In this document: positions 52,694 through 61,050 of the stretch, piece by piece
How the letters are laid out: every line of letters starts with the position of its first letter
Position numbering within the stretch: position 1 is the stretch's first letter
Assembly: GCA_024682835.1 (NCBI GenBank)
Contig: JAIKYU010000076.1
Coordinates: 1-64,000, forward strand
DNA from: Lachnospiraceae bacterium
Lineage (GTDB): Bacteria; Bacillota; Clostridia; Lachnospirales; Lachnospiraceae
Length of the DNA: 64,000 nucleotides
Direction of reading: 5' to 3'
Notes under the pieces: generated by a model
The model's input: only the letters and a program-made list of their open reading frames with translations
Told to the model about the DNA's origin: nothing
Databases searched by the model: none
Position numbers and translations under genes: made by a program

Positions 52694-53988
52694 GATGCGG
52701 CGTCACCTCCTCCCTCCATTATTTCCCCGTATATCGCAAGCAGACGCTCAAAATTGGTCTTCGGATCATGGGTCACGCGCGCACGCTTTGCCGCATTTTC
52801 CCCGTACACACCCGCAATCACGGGCTCTTCGAAAATCTGACGGATCGCCTGCGCAAGCCCCTTTGTGTCGCCCGGGTCAACCAGCAGCCCCTCCCGGTTC
52901 TCCGTCAGAAGACTCGGAATCCCTCCCGTTCTCGACGCGATCACCGGCATTCCGAGAAGCATCGCCTCCCCCATGGAGTTTGGCGAATTCTCAATTTCGG
53001 AGGGGAGTACAAAGACAGAAGACCGAAGCATATGCTCCTTCATCTGCTCAGCCGTAAGCCTCCCCGTCACCGTCACATGGTTTTTCAGATGTCCCTGCGC
53101 AATCAGCCGGCGCAGATACCTTCCGTAAGCGCCGATGCGCAGAAACATCGGAATTCTGCGTCCGTCGCCGCCGATCACGGAATTGCCCGCGACAACCAGC
53201 TGAATTTCCGGATAATCCGGCAACAGAAGCCGGAGCGCTTCCAGAAGATAATGGAAGCCCTTGAGCGGATAGTTGCCCTGCGGCAGGAAGACGCGAAACC
53301 GCACCGCCTCCTTCTGCGTCCATCTGCCTTCATAAAAGACATCACGAAGCGTCTCATTCATCGGATGGTAGACGCGCGCCGGGTTGACCTCGCCGGTGAC
53401 GCGCCTGTCATAATCCGTACGCCCCGTGACGTGACCTGCCAGCATCAGAGCCTCCCGCTCATGTTCCGCCCGGGCGCGGAATTTCTTCTGCTGCTGCATC
53501 AGGGAGTCCTTTCTGATCAGATCGCGGAAGGTCACCTCCCGCTGCACATCCTCCGGGAGCCCCGCCATATAGGCATCGGCAATTCCCGCACAGAACCCCT
53601 GAATGCCGACCAGTGTCCGATCCGGTCTGTTCCAGACCTTCAGAACAGCCAGTCCATGCGGAAACTCCGTACCGAATACATGAACCAGATCCGGCTGAAA
53701 ATCCGCCAGAATCTCACGAAAACGTTCCTCTAAAGCCGCGTCATACCGTTCCGGATGCCCGAGCTCTTCAGCAAAGGCATACCAGACCGTGCCGTTCCAG
53801 TTCTCCTTCCCGGAAATGACCGTGTCCGCGTCCTCCGGATAAGCGACTGCCAGCGTCAGATCCGAAAGCCCCGCCGCGCCGACCGCCTGGTAGATCCCCG
53901 ACAGCCATCCTTCATTCCCGGAAAAGGGCTTTCCTTTCATTTTCGCAAAGACGGGCAGTATCAAATTGACAACCCACAATACTCTCAT
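52690..53988 (-). CDS. Family 4 glycosyltransferase (b)
   Basis: This 432-residue GT-B enzyme opens MRVLWVVNLILPVFAKMKG and has the acceptor-side LVHVFGTEFPHGLAVL, then the donor half FRVFLPQGNYPLKGFHYLLEAL, VTGRLTAEQMKEHMLRSSVFVLPS and SPNSMGEAMLLGMPVIASRTGGIPSLL. The motif in the latter holds the conserved Glu that binds the sugar. It overlaps both neighbours by four bases. Confidence 0.92.
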   Translation of the reverse strand: MRVLWVVNLILPVFAKMKGKPFSGNEGWLSGIYQAVGAAGLSDLTLAVAYPEDADTVISGKENWNGTVWYAFAEELGHPERYDAALEERFREILADFQPDLVHVFGTEFPHGLAVLKVWNRPDRTLVGIQGFCAGIADAYMAGLPEDVQREVTFRDLIRKDSLMQQQKKFRARAEHEREALMLAGHVTGRTDYDRRVTGEVNPARVYHPMNETLRDVFYEGRWTQKEAVRFRVFLPQGNYPLKGFHYLLEALRLLLPDYPEIQLVVAGNSVIGGDGRRIPMFLRIGAYGRYLRRLIAQGHLKNHVTVTGRLTAEQMKEHMLRSSVFVLPSEIENSPNSMGEAMLLGMPVIASRTGGIPSLLTENREGLLVDPGDTKGLAQAIRQIFEEPVIAGVYGENAAKRARVTHDPKTNFERLLAIYGEIMEGGGDAAS

Positions 53989-55547
53989 AACCGATAGACG
54001 ACCACGCCGTTCCCCGCCGGGCTCTCCTCAAATCCCAGCGCGGAAAACAGATGTCTGGAAACCTCATTCTCCGCCTTCACCTCCGCGCGCAGCGCGCATG
54101 CGGGATACGACTCCCGGGACACACGAAGCGCTTCTTCCAGAAGTTTTCTGCCCATCCCTCTGCCGCGGGCATTCGGAGCGACCGCGTAGGAGATTTCCAC
54201 CTCATCCCGCTCGCTCCCGGCTTCTGCCGGCAACACGGAAAGCCGCAGCTGACCGACCGGCGTTTTGTCCTCCTCCAACACAAACAGCTGTTCACGCGGA
54301 TCGGCAAGCTTCCCTGCAAACCAGCGTGCATGAACCGCCGGATCAATGCGCTCCTGCTGAAAGGAATATCTGCGGCTGATTTCGTCATTCCGGACAAAGA
54401 GCCACCAGTCACTGTCCTGTTCCCGCGCCGGCCTCAAAGCCAGAACGCGTTCTCTTTCCATTTTGCGGTGAACAGCCGGATCCTCATAGCGATCGAGAAA
54501 ATCAAGTCCCATGTAATCAATAACCGCGGCAAACCGCACGTCATCCACCTGCGTGATGACAGAGACGAGTTTTGCCACCCGAAACTCCTCCAGATCATCC
54601 AGCGCCTCCATCGGGAATCGTCCGGTCAGGATATACACCGCAGGCATACGATCCGCAAACAATGCGTTGTAATCCAGTCCGTCCCTCGGATGCGGTTTGA
54701 TGATGACATCGTAGTCAGCTGTGTAGCGCTCCACGAGATCCCCAAAAAGACGTGCCCGCACCGGTAGCTCGCACAGCGGTTCCGTCAGGATCATTGCCAC
54801 CGGTTTTCTGCAGCCGGCCATCAGCGCCCGCAGTCCATCCGCATCGGGCAGAAAGACTTCCGCAAGAAACGAGTGATCCGCAGCCGTCAGCCGGTCCATC
54901 AGCGGTCTGCGGGGAACGGCGACCGTGTTTGCCGGAAAATCGGGATTGACGGAAAGGTCGTTCACCTCATAATCCATGCAGTACCTGCTGTATCCGTTGG
55001 GGATGAAGATCAGGCCAAGCTTCGCCAGCAGCGCCTTCAGGCGGAATGCCCCCGCATTGGAAAGACGCGCCATATCATCCAGCTTATCGCAGTTTAATCC
55101 ATCCTCCAGCGCATGATAGCGGATTCGGTGCAGATTCAGATAGTATCCGATGGGATCGGAATCGCAGAAAACGTTGACCTCGTCATAATCCCGGAAATCA
55201 ACCGGCACATGAGGTTCCTGCAGTCTGCCCAGAAGCCTCGTATACCGGATCCGCTGCAGGAGGTTTCCCGCAAGACTTCCCCGGTTCTGGCGCAGGCGGT
55301 TCAGTTGCTCGTGCTCTGCCCCGTTCTGCTCATCAAAAAAAAGAATCCTTCGAAACAGCGTTCGTTTCCCGAGCTTCTCCGGAAAATCCCCCCACTGATT
55401 GGACATCATGGACAGAATCAGATCCGCGCTCCCGCTGTTTTTGTTTTCTTCTCCGGCAAGCAGCAGCTCCTTCACACATGCGATATAGGCATGGTAAAAG
55501 GTGTGACAGACATAGATCCTGCGGTTCCCCGGCATCCGGCTCACCAT
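53985..55547 (-). CDS. Fusion: sialyltransferase-like (GT52) domain plus GNAT acetyltransferase
   Basis: In this 520-residue protein, residues 1-350 look like the lipooligosaccharide/poly-sialyltransferase fold: IYVCHTFYHAYIACVKELL opens it, YHALEDGLNCDKLDD and VIIKPHPRDGLDYNALF follow, with the His-Pro of the donor site. Residues 360-520 are a GNAT domain close to PseH: LRPAREQDSDWWLFVRNDEISRRYSF, then VEISYAVAPNARGRGMGRKLLEEAL (acetyl-CoA loop) and ENEVSRHLFSALGFEES. It could transfer a nonulosonic acid and acetylate the same or a related sugar. The start at 55547 has GGAGG 6 bases upstream and overlaps the upstream gene by 7. Confidence 0.78.
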   Translation of the reverse strand: MVSRMPGNRRIYVCHTFYHAYIACVKELLLAGEENKNSGSADLILSMMSNQWGDFPEKLGKRTLFRRILFFDEQNGAEHEQLNRLRQNRGSLAGNLLQRIRYTRLLGRLQEPHVPVDFRDYDEVNVFCDSDPIGYYLNLHRIRYHALEDGLNCDKLDDMARLSNAGAFRLKALLAKLGLIFIPNGYSRYCMDYEVNDLSVNPDFPANTVAVPRRPLMDRLTAADHSFLAEVFLPDADGLRALMAGCRKPVAMILTEPLCELPVRARLFGDLVERYTADYDVIIKPHPRDGLDYNALFADRMPAVYILTGRFPMEALDDLEEFRVAKLVSVITQVDDVRFAAVIDYMGLDFLDRYEDPAVHRKMERERVLALRPAREQDSDWWLFVRNDEISRRYSFQQERIDPAVHARWFAGKLADPREQLFVLEEDKTPVGQLRLSVLPAEAGSERDEVEISYAVAPNARGRGMGRKLLEEALRVSRESYPACALRAEVKAENEVSRHLFSALGFEESPAGNGVVVYRL

Positions 55548-57424
55548 GTGCCGCCTCCCGCCCGCGGAAGCTCATATACCGTGATCTCGTACGGCGAAAT
55601 CTCCCCCGGATCGTCCGCCTCGGCGCCGTTCCAGGTGCCGATTTCGGAAAGTCCCAGCTCCTCCGCATTGCTGAAACGTATGCGGGAAAAGATGTACCGG
55701 CAGTCCAGACTCTGCAGTTCGCCGATATCCGCCATCAGCCTCCGGTCCTTAAGATCCATCTGCCGGAGCGCTTCATAGGTGTTTTCGTCCGATCCGGAGT
55801 AGAGACATACCCGTGCTCCCCAATCCTCGAAATAGGATTTGATCCAGGGGGAACCGGCAAACGCGGGTGCCTCCACCTGTTCCCATTTTTCCTTGTAGGA
55901 CTGCGGATAGAATCCGATGTAGCCGTCCAGACTGGCAATGCCGTTGTAATTCAGGATGGCCGGATGCATGCCGTAGGCGCACGACCATTCTCCGTGGTAA
56001 TCCAGATCCCGCAGAATCCGCTCAAACAGCGGTGCGGAATAGTACTCCCGGTAGTTGACCCTGCTCGTCTCCCTGTGTTTGAGCAAAATATAGGCATGAT
56101 TATATACCGTATAGTAAAAATCATTGTAAACCTGCGGCACAAGCATCACGATCACCGCCGCCGCACAGGCAATGCCCCGCGCAATGACGGGGACAGCCGG
56201 CCGTACCAGAGCGAACAGGCCGGAGGAAAACTCCACAGCCGCGGCAGAGAGGCGGCAAAGCAGAATGGCAAGGAGGGCATACCAGAGAAAGGTGTTGAAA
56301 TAGGCCGTTCTTGCAAACTCAAACCCGGTGAGCTGCGGAACCAGTGACTCCAGAAGATGCCGATAGGGAGCATACTGATACAGACCGAAGTTCAGACAGT
56401 TCAACACGATCCAGAGAAGCAGCCCGTTAACCGGATCTCTGAGCATTCTGCCCGCTTCCCTCCGGGTCAGGTGACGGAAATTGACCGCAAGAACGCCCAC
56501 CATCACAACGGGCAGCACCAGATAGGTGTGGCTGTCCTGGCTGTGAAAGGAGGCCGTCACAAACTCCTGCGCTCCCGCCGCCAGCGCCTGGGAAAGGGTC
56601 AGTTCCCCATGCTCCATCGTCGTCCGGATCGTCACCGTGCGATCCAGCAGCATCGCCGCAAACAGGCGGTATTCCAGTGTGATATAACCAAGCGACAGAA
56701 CCGCGGCTGCGATAAAAAGCCGAAACGGAAGCTTTCGGTCCCTGATCCAGAGAATCAGCGCGCCCACAGCGAGATAGCAGAGAATAAAGAAGCCGTGGTA
56801 TGAAAAATAGGAAAGGGTCGGGTAGACAAAGAGCAGCACATAGGGCAGCACGCGTTTTCCGCCCGCCACCGGATGCCCCGCGCAAAGCCCCTCCCGGTAG
56901 TAAATCCGGCGCAACAGCCAGATGACACAGGGGACGGAGGTGAACGCGATCCCGTAGGTCGGAAATACCGGTATCATGCCAAAAGCGGCAGCGACAGGCA
57001 GAAGAATCGGAAGTCTTTTTTCGTAGCTGGCTCTGCTCCCCGCGACATCACGCGCAAGGAGAAGGAAACCGGAAAACCCGATCAGAATCTTCAGAAAGTA
57101 GCCGATCAGATAGGCCGCAATATCCGGAAGAAGAATATGCAGGATGTTGTAAAGAATCCATTCGGAACCGAAGAGATCCCTGCTCAGCCCGTGCATCACG
57201 GGAAGCGTCACGCCGTGCGCATACCAGGCATTCTGCAGCTTCATCATCCGGTAATGCGGGACGAAAAGATCCAGATTGTCATGAAACTGAAGGTAACTCC
57301 GATCCCGGAAGATCAGAAACACCGCTGCCTGGACGAAAAAGAGCACACACACAAAGACCGCCTCCGGCATCTGCCGGAGACGATTTCCCAAACCCCTCTG
57401 ATTTTTCGCCGCGGTTTTCTTCAT
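55541..57424 (-). CDS. Large membrane protein, DUF6044/YkoS-like
   Basis: This 627-residue protein has about twelve TM helices, then a soluble C-terminal domain (about 440-627) with NYREYYSAPLFERILRDLDYHG and LDGYIGFYPQSYKEKWEQV. The opening loop YLQFHDNLDLFVPHYRMM is shared with B. subtilis YkoS and relatives (DUF6044), whose role in surface-glycan export or transfer is not established. Position in the operon supports a GT-C-like role. Its ATG overlaps the amidotransferase stop (57421-57424). Confidence 0.7.
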   Translation of the reverse strand: MKKTAAKNQRGLGNRLRQMPEAVFVCVLFFVQAAVFLIFRDRSYLQFHDNLDLFVPHYRMMKLQNAWYAHGVTLPVMHGLSRDLFGSEWILYNILHILLPDIAAYLIGYFLKILIGFSGFLLLARDVAGSRASYEKRLPILLPVAAAFGMIPVFPTYGIAFTSVPCVIWLLRRIYYREGLCAGHPVAGGKRVLPYVLLFVYPTLSYFSYHGFFILCYLAVGALILWIRDRKLPFRLFIAAAVLSLGYITLEYRLFAAMLLDRTVTIRTTMEHGELTLSQALAAGAQEFVTASFHSQDSHTYLVLPVVMVGVLAVNFRHLTRREAGRMLRDPVNGLLLWIVLNCLNFGLYQYAPYRHLLESLVPQLTGFEFARTAYFNTFLWYALLAILLCRLSAAAVEFSSGLFALVRPAVPVIARGIACAAAVIVMLVPQVYNDFYYTVYNHAYILLKHRETSRVNYREYYSAPLFERILRDLDYHGEWSCAYGMHPAILNYNGIASLDGYIGFYPQSYKEKWEQVEAPAFAGSPWIKSYFEDWGARVCLYSGSDENTYEALRQMDLKDRRLMADIGELQSLDCRYIFSRIRFSNAEELGLSEIGTWNGAEADDPGEISPYEITVYELPRAGGGTW

Positions 57425-58608
57425 ACGGTATCGGAATCAAAATCCTCGCCCACACGGAAACGCGGTACATACCGTCCGCAGATCACCTTCGCATCAGGGT
57501 TTGTGCCCTCCCCGGCTTCGGCAAACAGATCTCGGTTGACGTAACGGTCGACCACCTCCCAGAACTCCTCACGGGTAATCGAAAGATACCGGCAGGCCAT
57601 GTCTATGTATTTATCTCCGCACAGACCGTCATACTCCTCCACATACCACTTTGCGTCCTCCCGGGAAAGCCGTCCCTCCCGGATATCATAACAGACCTCG
57701 TCCGTCGCGTATCCGAACCCGAATTTCAGATATTTGATCATCTGGTTCGGAATCTGCAGATCGCAGTCCAGCGCCGTGTAACGGCGGTATCTTCCCAGAT
57801 CGTGAAGGTCATCCGTGCGGCCGGTCAGGCCTCTCGCAATCGCAAAGTCGGCGTTGCTCACCTGCGACCACTCTCTGGAATAGTACTGCAGAAAGACCGC
57901 CCGGATTCCCATTTTTTCCATTTCCTCCACCGGGGGAATCCTGTAGAGGAAGAGATCCTTTTCCGTGATGTGATTGGCCAGATCCACAAACTCGTCCGTC
58001 TTGCCGCCGCGGAGCGTGTTCAGCTGCAGCACCGCGAACGCATTGCCGCCCGCCTCCTGATTCTTGGCCGCTCCCAGCGTCAGCGCCGCGTTTTCCCCCT
58101 GAATGATGAAGGGGATGTTCATCTTCATCGCCATGATATAGGAGGAGGCCCACAGACAATACTCCGATGCTGCGATGATATTGCCCCGCTCAAAGAAGGA
58201 TTTCCGTGCCAGCTTCTTTGCCACGACGGGATTGGGACGGATCGAGATGATGTCAAAACCCAGGCGATTGAGATTGTCGATATTTTTCCGGCCGATCTCG
58301 GTGATCTCATCCGGCATGCAGTTGATCAGCAGCGGATTTAAGCCCAGCCTGTCTCTCGCATACAGCGCCTGATACGTGCTGTCCTTTCCTCCGGAGACAC
58401 CGACGATGCAATCGTAGGTATTTCCCCGCTTTTGTGCCTCCGCCTTTGCTTCCTCGGCAAACCGTTTCAACTCTGCTTCGCGGGCCGCCCAGTTGATGGT
58501 TGCTTTGGATTCCTCGTAACGACAGGCAAAACAGATCTGCTCCTCGTCGATCACGATGCCGGGTCTGGTGTCCGGCTGCAGGCAGCGTTTGCAATAGCGC
58601 ATTTTCAT
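57421..58608 (-). CDS. N-acetyl-sugar amidotransferase (PseA/WbpG-like)
   Basis: This 395-residue PP-loop enzyme has an N-terminal zinc ribbon (YCKRCLQPDTRP and ICFACRYEE), the ATP-pyrophosphatase loop CIVGVSGGKDSTYQ, and a GENAALTLGAAKNQE segment. Family members make acetamido-to-acetamidino changes on bacillosamine-, legionaminic- or pseudaminic-type sugars, usually with glutamine-derived ammonia. Which sugar is modified here is not decided by sequence. It is the first gene of the nine-gene glycan operon; GGAGG lies 8 bases before the ATG. Confidence 0.9.
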   Translation of the reverse strand: MKMRYCKRCLQPDTRPGIVIDEEQICFACRYEESKATINWAAREAELKRFAEEAKAEAQKRGNTYDCIVGVSGGKDSTYQALYARDRLGLNPLLINCMPDEITEIGRKNIDNLNRLGFDIISIRPNPVVAKKLARKSFFERGNIIAASEYCLWASSYIMAMKMNIPFIIQGENAALTLGAAKNQEAGGNAFAVLQLNTLRGGKTDEFVDLANHITEKDLFLYRIPPVEEMEKMGIRAVFLQYYSREWSQVSNADFAIARGLTGRTDDLHDLGRYRRYTALDCDLQIPNQMIKYLKFGFGYATDEVCYDIREGRLSREDAKWYVEEYDGLCGDKYIDMACRYLSITREEFWEVVDRYVNRDLFAEAGEGTNPDAKVICGRYVPRFRVGEDFDSDTV

Positions 58609-58627
58609 CCTTTACTCCTCCTTTGCT

Positions 58628-58656
58628 ATTATAACCTCTTCATTCATTGAGTGCAA
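58628..58656 (-). promoter_or_regulatory. Promoter of the nine-gene glycan operon
   Basis: TTGCAC (58651-58656), 17 bases, TATAAT (58628-58633) on the minus strand. It overlaps the end of the ANTAR gene and lies 20 bases before the amidotransferase ATG. No terminator separates the ANTAR gene from it, so read-through is possible. Confidence 0.55.
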
Positions 58657-59203
58657 TCAGCATCTGGGCCGTTTCCACCAGATCACAGCCGTTCTCCATG
58701 GCCCGCCGCTGCAGATATCGGTGGGCTTCCGGCTCCGTCATCCGGTGCCGCTCCATCAGAATGGCCTTGGCCTCATTGATCAGAAGCTGCTCCTCCTGGG
58801 GACGGGCGCCCTTTTTCCCGTTTCTTCCGTGCTTCCCCGGCGTGATTCCCTGGGCAAGCATGTCCAGCGTCGCGTGAAACTCCTGCGGCTTAAGGGGCGT
58901 CGGGAGAAAGACGACATTGTCCGGAATCTCCTCCACCCGGGCAGGATTGGCAATCAGCAGAAGCACCGATCCATCCGGCAGATCCTCCGCAAGATCGGAA
59001 AAAACCATGTCCCTCAGTCGAAAACCGCAGATCACCACGCTCTCTCCGAGATCACCGATCGCGGAGAGCGTCTGTGCACCGGAATTGCAGAGCACCGCAG
59101 GATATCTGCCCCTTGTAGCCAGAAGCCGTTTGAAATTGTCTACATCCTCCCTCTTTGGAAAGGACAGAAGGATGTGCCGTGTTCTTTGCCTCATTCGATC
59201 CAT
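58640..59203 (-). CDS. ANTAR-domain response regulator beside glnA
   Basis: This protein of about 187 residues has a degenerate receiver N-terminus (HILLSFPKREDVDNFKRLL; no clear phospho-Asp) and a C-terminal ANTAR domain (QLLINEAKAILMERHRMTEPEAHRYLQRRAMENG, then LVETAQMLIALNE). ANTAR proteins bind paired hairpins in nascent RNA and prevent termination. NitR, encoded with glnA in Clostridium, is a precedent. It starts 8 bases after the glnA stop; no strong ribosome binding site marks the exact ATG (59203 or 59194). The glnA leader contains a terminator, its likely target. Confidence 0.85.
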   Translation of the reverse strand: MDRMRQRTRHILLSFPKREDVDNFKRLLATRGRYPAVLCNSGAQTLSAIGDLGESVVICGFRLRDMVFSDLAEDLPDGSVLLLIANPARVEEIPDNVVFLPTPLKPQEFHATLDMLAQGITPGKHGRNGKKGARPQEEQLLINEAKAILMERHRMTEPEAHRYLQRRAMENGCDLVETAQMLIALNE

Positions 59204-59211
59204 CCGCGCGG

Positions 59212-60582
59212 TCAGTACTTTTCCAGGTACTCCTTCATTTCCCAGGCCGTAACACAGGTACGGAACGTGCGCCACTCCTGTTCCTTGACACGCATATATT
59301 TTTCATAGATTCCGTCCCCGAGAATATCCCGCACCCACGGATCAGCGCGGAATGCCTCTATCGCCTCCCCCAGCGTCTCCGGAAGAGTCGCATACCGGTC
59401 CGTATCCTCGTCCGCTTCGCCCTCGCAGCTTTCCTCCTGCAGCACGAGTCCCTTTCGGATTCCCTCCATGCCGGCCGCAAGAAGCAGGGCGATTGCCAGG
59501 TAGGGATTGGAGGCCCCGTCCGGATTGCGCACCTCGATTCTCGTTGCATCCCCGCGCAGTGCCTGAATCCGGATGACCGCGGTGGTGTTGAGGGAGGAGC
59601 CGGACCAGGACACATGTACCGGCGCTTCAAACCCGGGCACCAGGCGCTTGTAGGAATTGACAATGGGATTGGTCACCAGCGTGATCCCGCGGATGTGGCG
59701 GAGGATCCCGGCGATAAACTGTCTGGCCGTGTCCGACAGCTGCTCTCCGTCCTGCTCGTCAAAGAACAGGTTTCTGCCTTTTGTATCACGGCATTTGAAA
59801 TTCAGATGCATCCCGGAGCCGTTCACGCCCTCCCTTGGCTTCGGCATAAAGGTGGCATACAGGCCGTGCTTCTTGGCGATGGTTTTGACGGCCATGCGGA
59901 AGGTCATGATTTTATCGGCAATCCGATCCGCACGTTCCTCTTCAAAATCGATTTCATTCTGGGCGGGTGCCATCTCATGGTAGGAACCGGACACCCGGAA
60001 ATTCATATCCTCCAGTGCCAGCACGATATCCCGCCGCACGTTTTCTCCCCAGTCCGCCGGTGCCACATCAAAATATCCCGCGCGTTCCCTGGTTTCCGCA
60101 ATCGGATCCCCGTTGTCGTCACAGCGAAACAGGAAAAACTCCTGCTCCGGATCCACATCGAAGGTGAGACCCATCTCCCCTGCCTCCCGCATCACCCGCG
60201 CCAGCACCTGTCTCGGATCACCCGCAAAAGGCTGTCTGTCCAGCGTACAGACATCGCAATAGAGTCTCGCGACCTTGCCGGACTGCGGCCGCCATGGATA
60301 GATGTCAAAGGTCGAAAGATCCGGAATCAGATACATATCGCTCTCCCCGCTGCGGACATATCCGCCGACCAGCGAGGCTTCAAACATGACTTCCCCGGCA
60401 AGCGCTCTATCCAGCTGCGAGGCCGTCACAGCGATATTTTTCGGCGTTCCGAAAATATCCGTAAACTGCAGCCTGATAAACGCGATATCCTCCTCCTCGA
60501 TCCGGTTTCGGATTTCCTCAATCAACGACTGTTGTTTACTGACATGATCTGCATTCCCTTTTTTCGTCGTCCTCTGGTTCAT
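59212..60582 (-). CDS. glnA: Glutamine synthetase type I
   Basis: This 456-residue enzyme makes glutamine from glutamate, ammonia and ATP. Seen are IRLQFTDIFGTPKNIAVT, GLTFDVDPEQEFFLF (metal Glu residues), EMAPAQNEIDFEEERADRIADKI, FMPKPREGVNGSGMHLNF (ATP site), TNPIVNSYKRLVPGFEAPVHVSWSG, and ATRIEVRNPDGASNPYLA. No adenylylation-site segment is present, as in GSI-alpha. The start at 60582 has AAGGGAGAG upstream; a frame 16 codons longer has none. It is followed by the ANTAR gene and preceded by a leader terminator. Confidence 0.96.
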   Translation of the reverse strand: MNQRTTKKGNADHVSKQQSLIEEIRNRIEEEDIAFIRLQFTDIFGTPKNIAVTASQLDRALAGEVMFEASLVGGYVRSGESDMYLIPDLSTFDIYPWRPQSGKVARLYCDVCTLDRQPFAGDPRQVLARVMREAGEMGLTFDVDPEQEFFLFRCDDNGDPIAETRERAGYFDVAPADWGENVRRDIVLALEDMNFRVSGSYHEMAPAQNEIDFEEERADRIADKIMTFRMAVKTIAKKHGLYATFMPKPREGVNGSGMHLNFKCRDTKGRNLFFDEQDGEQLSDTARQFIAGILRHIRGITLVTNPIVNSYKRLVPGFEAPVHVSWSGSSLNTTAVIRIQALRGDATRIEVRNPDGASNPYLAIALLLAAGMEGIRKGLVLQEESCEGEADEDTDRYATLPETLGEAIEAFRADPWVRDILGDGIYEKYMRVKEQEWRTFRTCVTAWEMKEYLEKY

Positions 60583-60609
60583 GATCTCTCCCTTCTGGAA
60601 TCTGTCGAT

Positions 60610-60648
60610 AAAAAAGGCAAGGGTACCCACTCCACGGGCGCCTTTGCC
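60610..60648 (-). terminator. Leader terminator (attenuator) upstream of glnA
   Basis: In the minus-strand leader, GGCAA.GG..CCC pairs with GGG..CC.TTGCC around loop GTGGAGT and is followed directly by T6 (60610-60615). It lies between the glnA promoter and start codon, so transcripts would end unless antitermination occurs. This fits control by the ANTAR protein encoded downstream. Confidence 0.7.
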
Positions 60649-60659
60649 GTCGATCAGTT

Positions 60660-60688
60660 ATTATAGCAGAAAACCCGTCCGCCCGCAA
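60660..60688 (-). promoter_or_regulatory. Promoter of glnA
   Basis: TTGCGG (60683-60688), 17 bases, TATAAT (60660-60665) on the minus strand. The predicted start (about 60653) leaves a leader of about 70 bases filled by the terminator hairpin. Confidence 0.6.
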
Positions 60689-60700
60689 TGATTGAAAATG

Positions 60701-60709
60701 TGATATAAT
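60701..60709 (+). promoter_or_regulatory. Extended -10 promoter upstream of glnN
   Basis: TGATATAAT, an extended -10 without a good -35, lies within a short palindrome (TGATATAATATCA). Transcription would begin just before the long hairpin element and give glnN a leader of about 335 bases. Confidence 0.4.
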
Positions 60710-60721
60710 ATCATGATGTCA

Positions 60722-60832
60722 GGGGCAAAAGCTCATAAGGCGATCATGCTTCCAGACGGACGCAGAAGTGCAGCGAAATCAAAGATTTCTGCACTTCTAG
60801 TGTGCATGAATCGCCTTATGAGTTCTTGACCC
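60722..60832 (+). repeat. Long two-level hairpin element in the glnN leader
   Basis: Outer arms contain the perfect 13-bp pair CTCATAAGGCGAT (60732-60744) and ATCGCCTTATGAG (60810-60822), flanked by looser pairing from GGGGCAA to TTGACCC. An inner hairpin pairs AGAAGTGCAG (60764-60773) with CTGCACTTCT (60789-60798), and AAATC with GATTT around an AAA loop. It is noncoding. It looks like a mobile or repeated palindromic element or a structured RNA; I do not recognise a named family. Confidence 0.7.
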
Positions 60833-60855
60833 GCCCGAACATGAGCAAGTAGCAA

Positions 60856-61002
60856 GATGCCCGTATTTTGGGCATCGCAGCGGATTGCGAATGGTCGGAG
60901 AGGATTGCGAGATACTACGAACACTTAGCGAATGCGAAGCATGAGCTTAGTGTGAGTGTATGCGGAGCGAAGCGAAGCTCTGCGCAGCAGCGAAGCAATC
61001 CG
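60856..61002 (+). ncRNA. Candidate structured RNA in the glnN leader
   Basis: GATGCCC/GGGCATC (60856-60876) forms a perfect hairpin. Next, CGGATTGC (60881-60888) pairs with GCAATCCG (60995-61002), enclosing ACACT.AGC/GCT.AGTGT (60921-60953) and a run of GCGAAGC-like units. The layout resembles a multi-branched RNA. The 60583-61050 interval thus holds the glnA leader, both promoters, the long hairpin and this element; no protein gene was found in it. No match to a known riboswitch, including the cyanobacterial glutamine type, was seen. Confidence 0.35.
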
Positions 61003-61050
61003 TGGACATCATACAATGTAGACAGAACCAACACTTTCAGAGGAGTGATC

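Noticed and set aside
60868..61050. 61-codon N-terminal extension of GlnN
   Set aside because: It is translated from the structured leader, gives a composition unlike the family, and AGAGGAG precedes the internal ATG at 61051.
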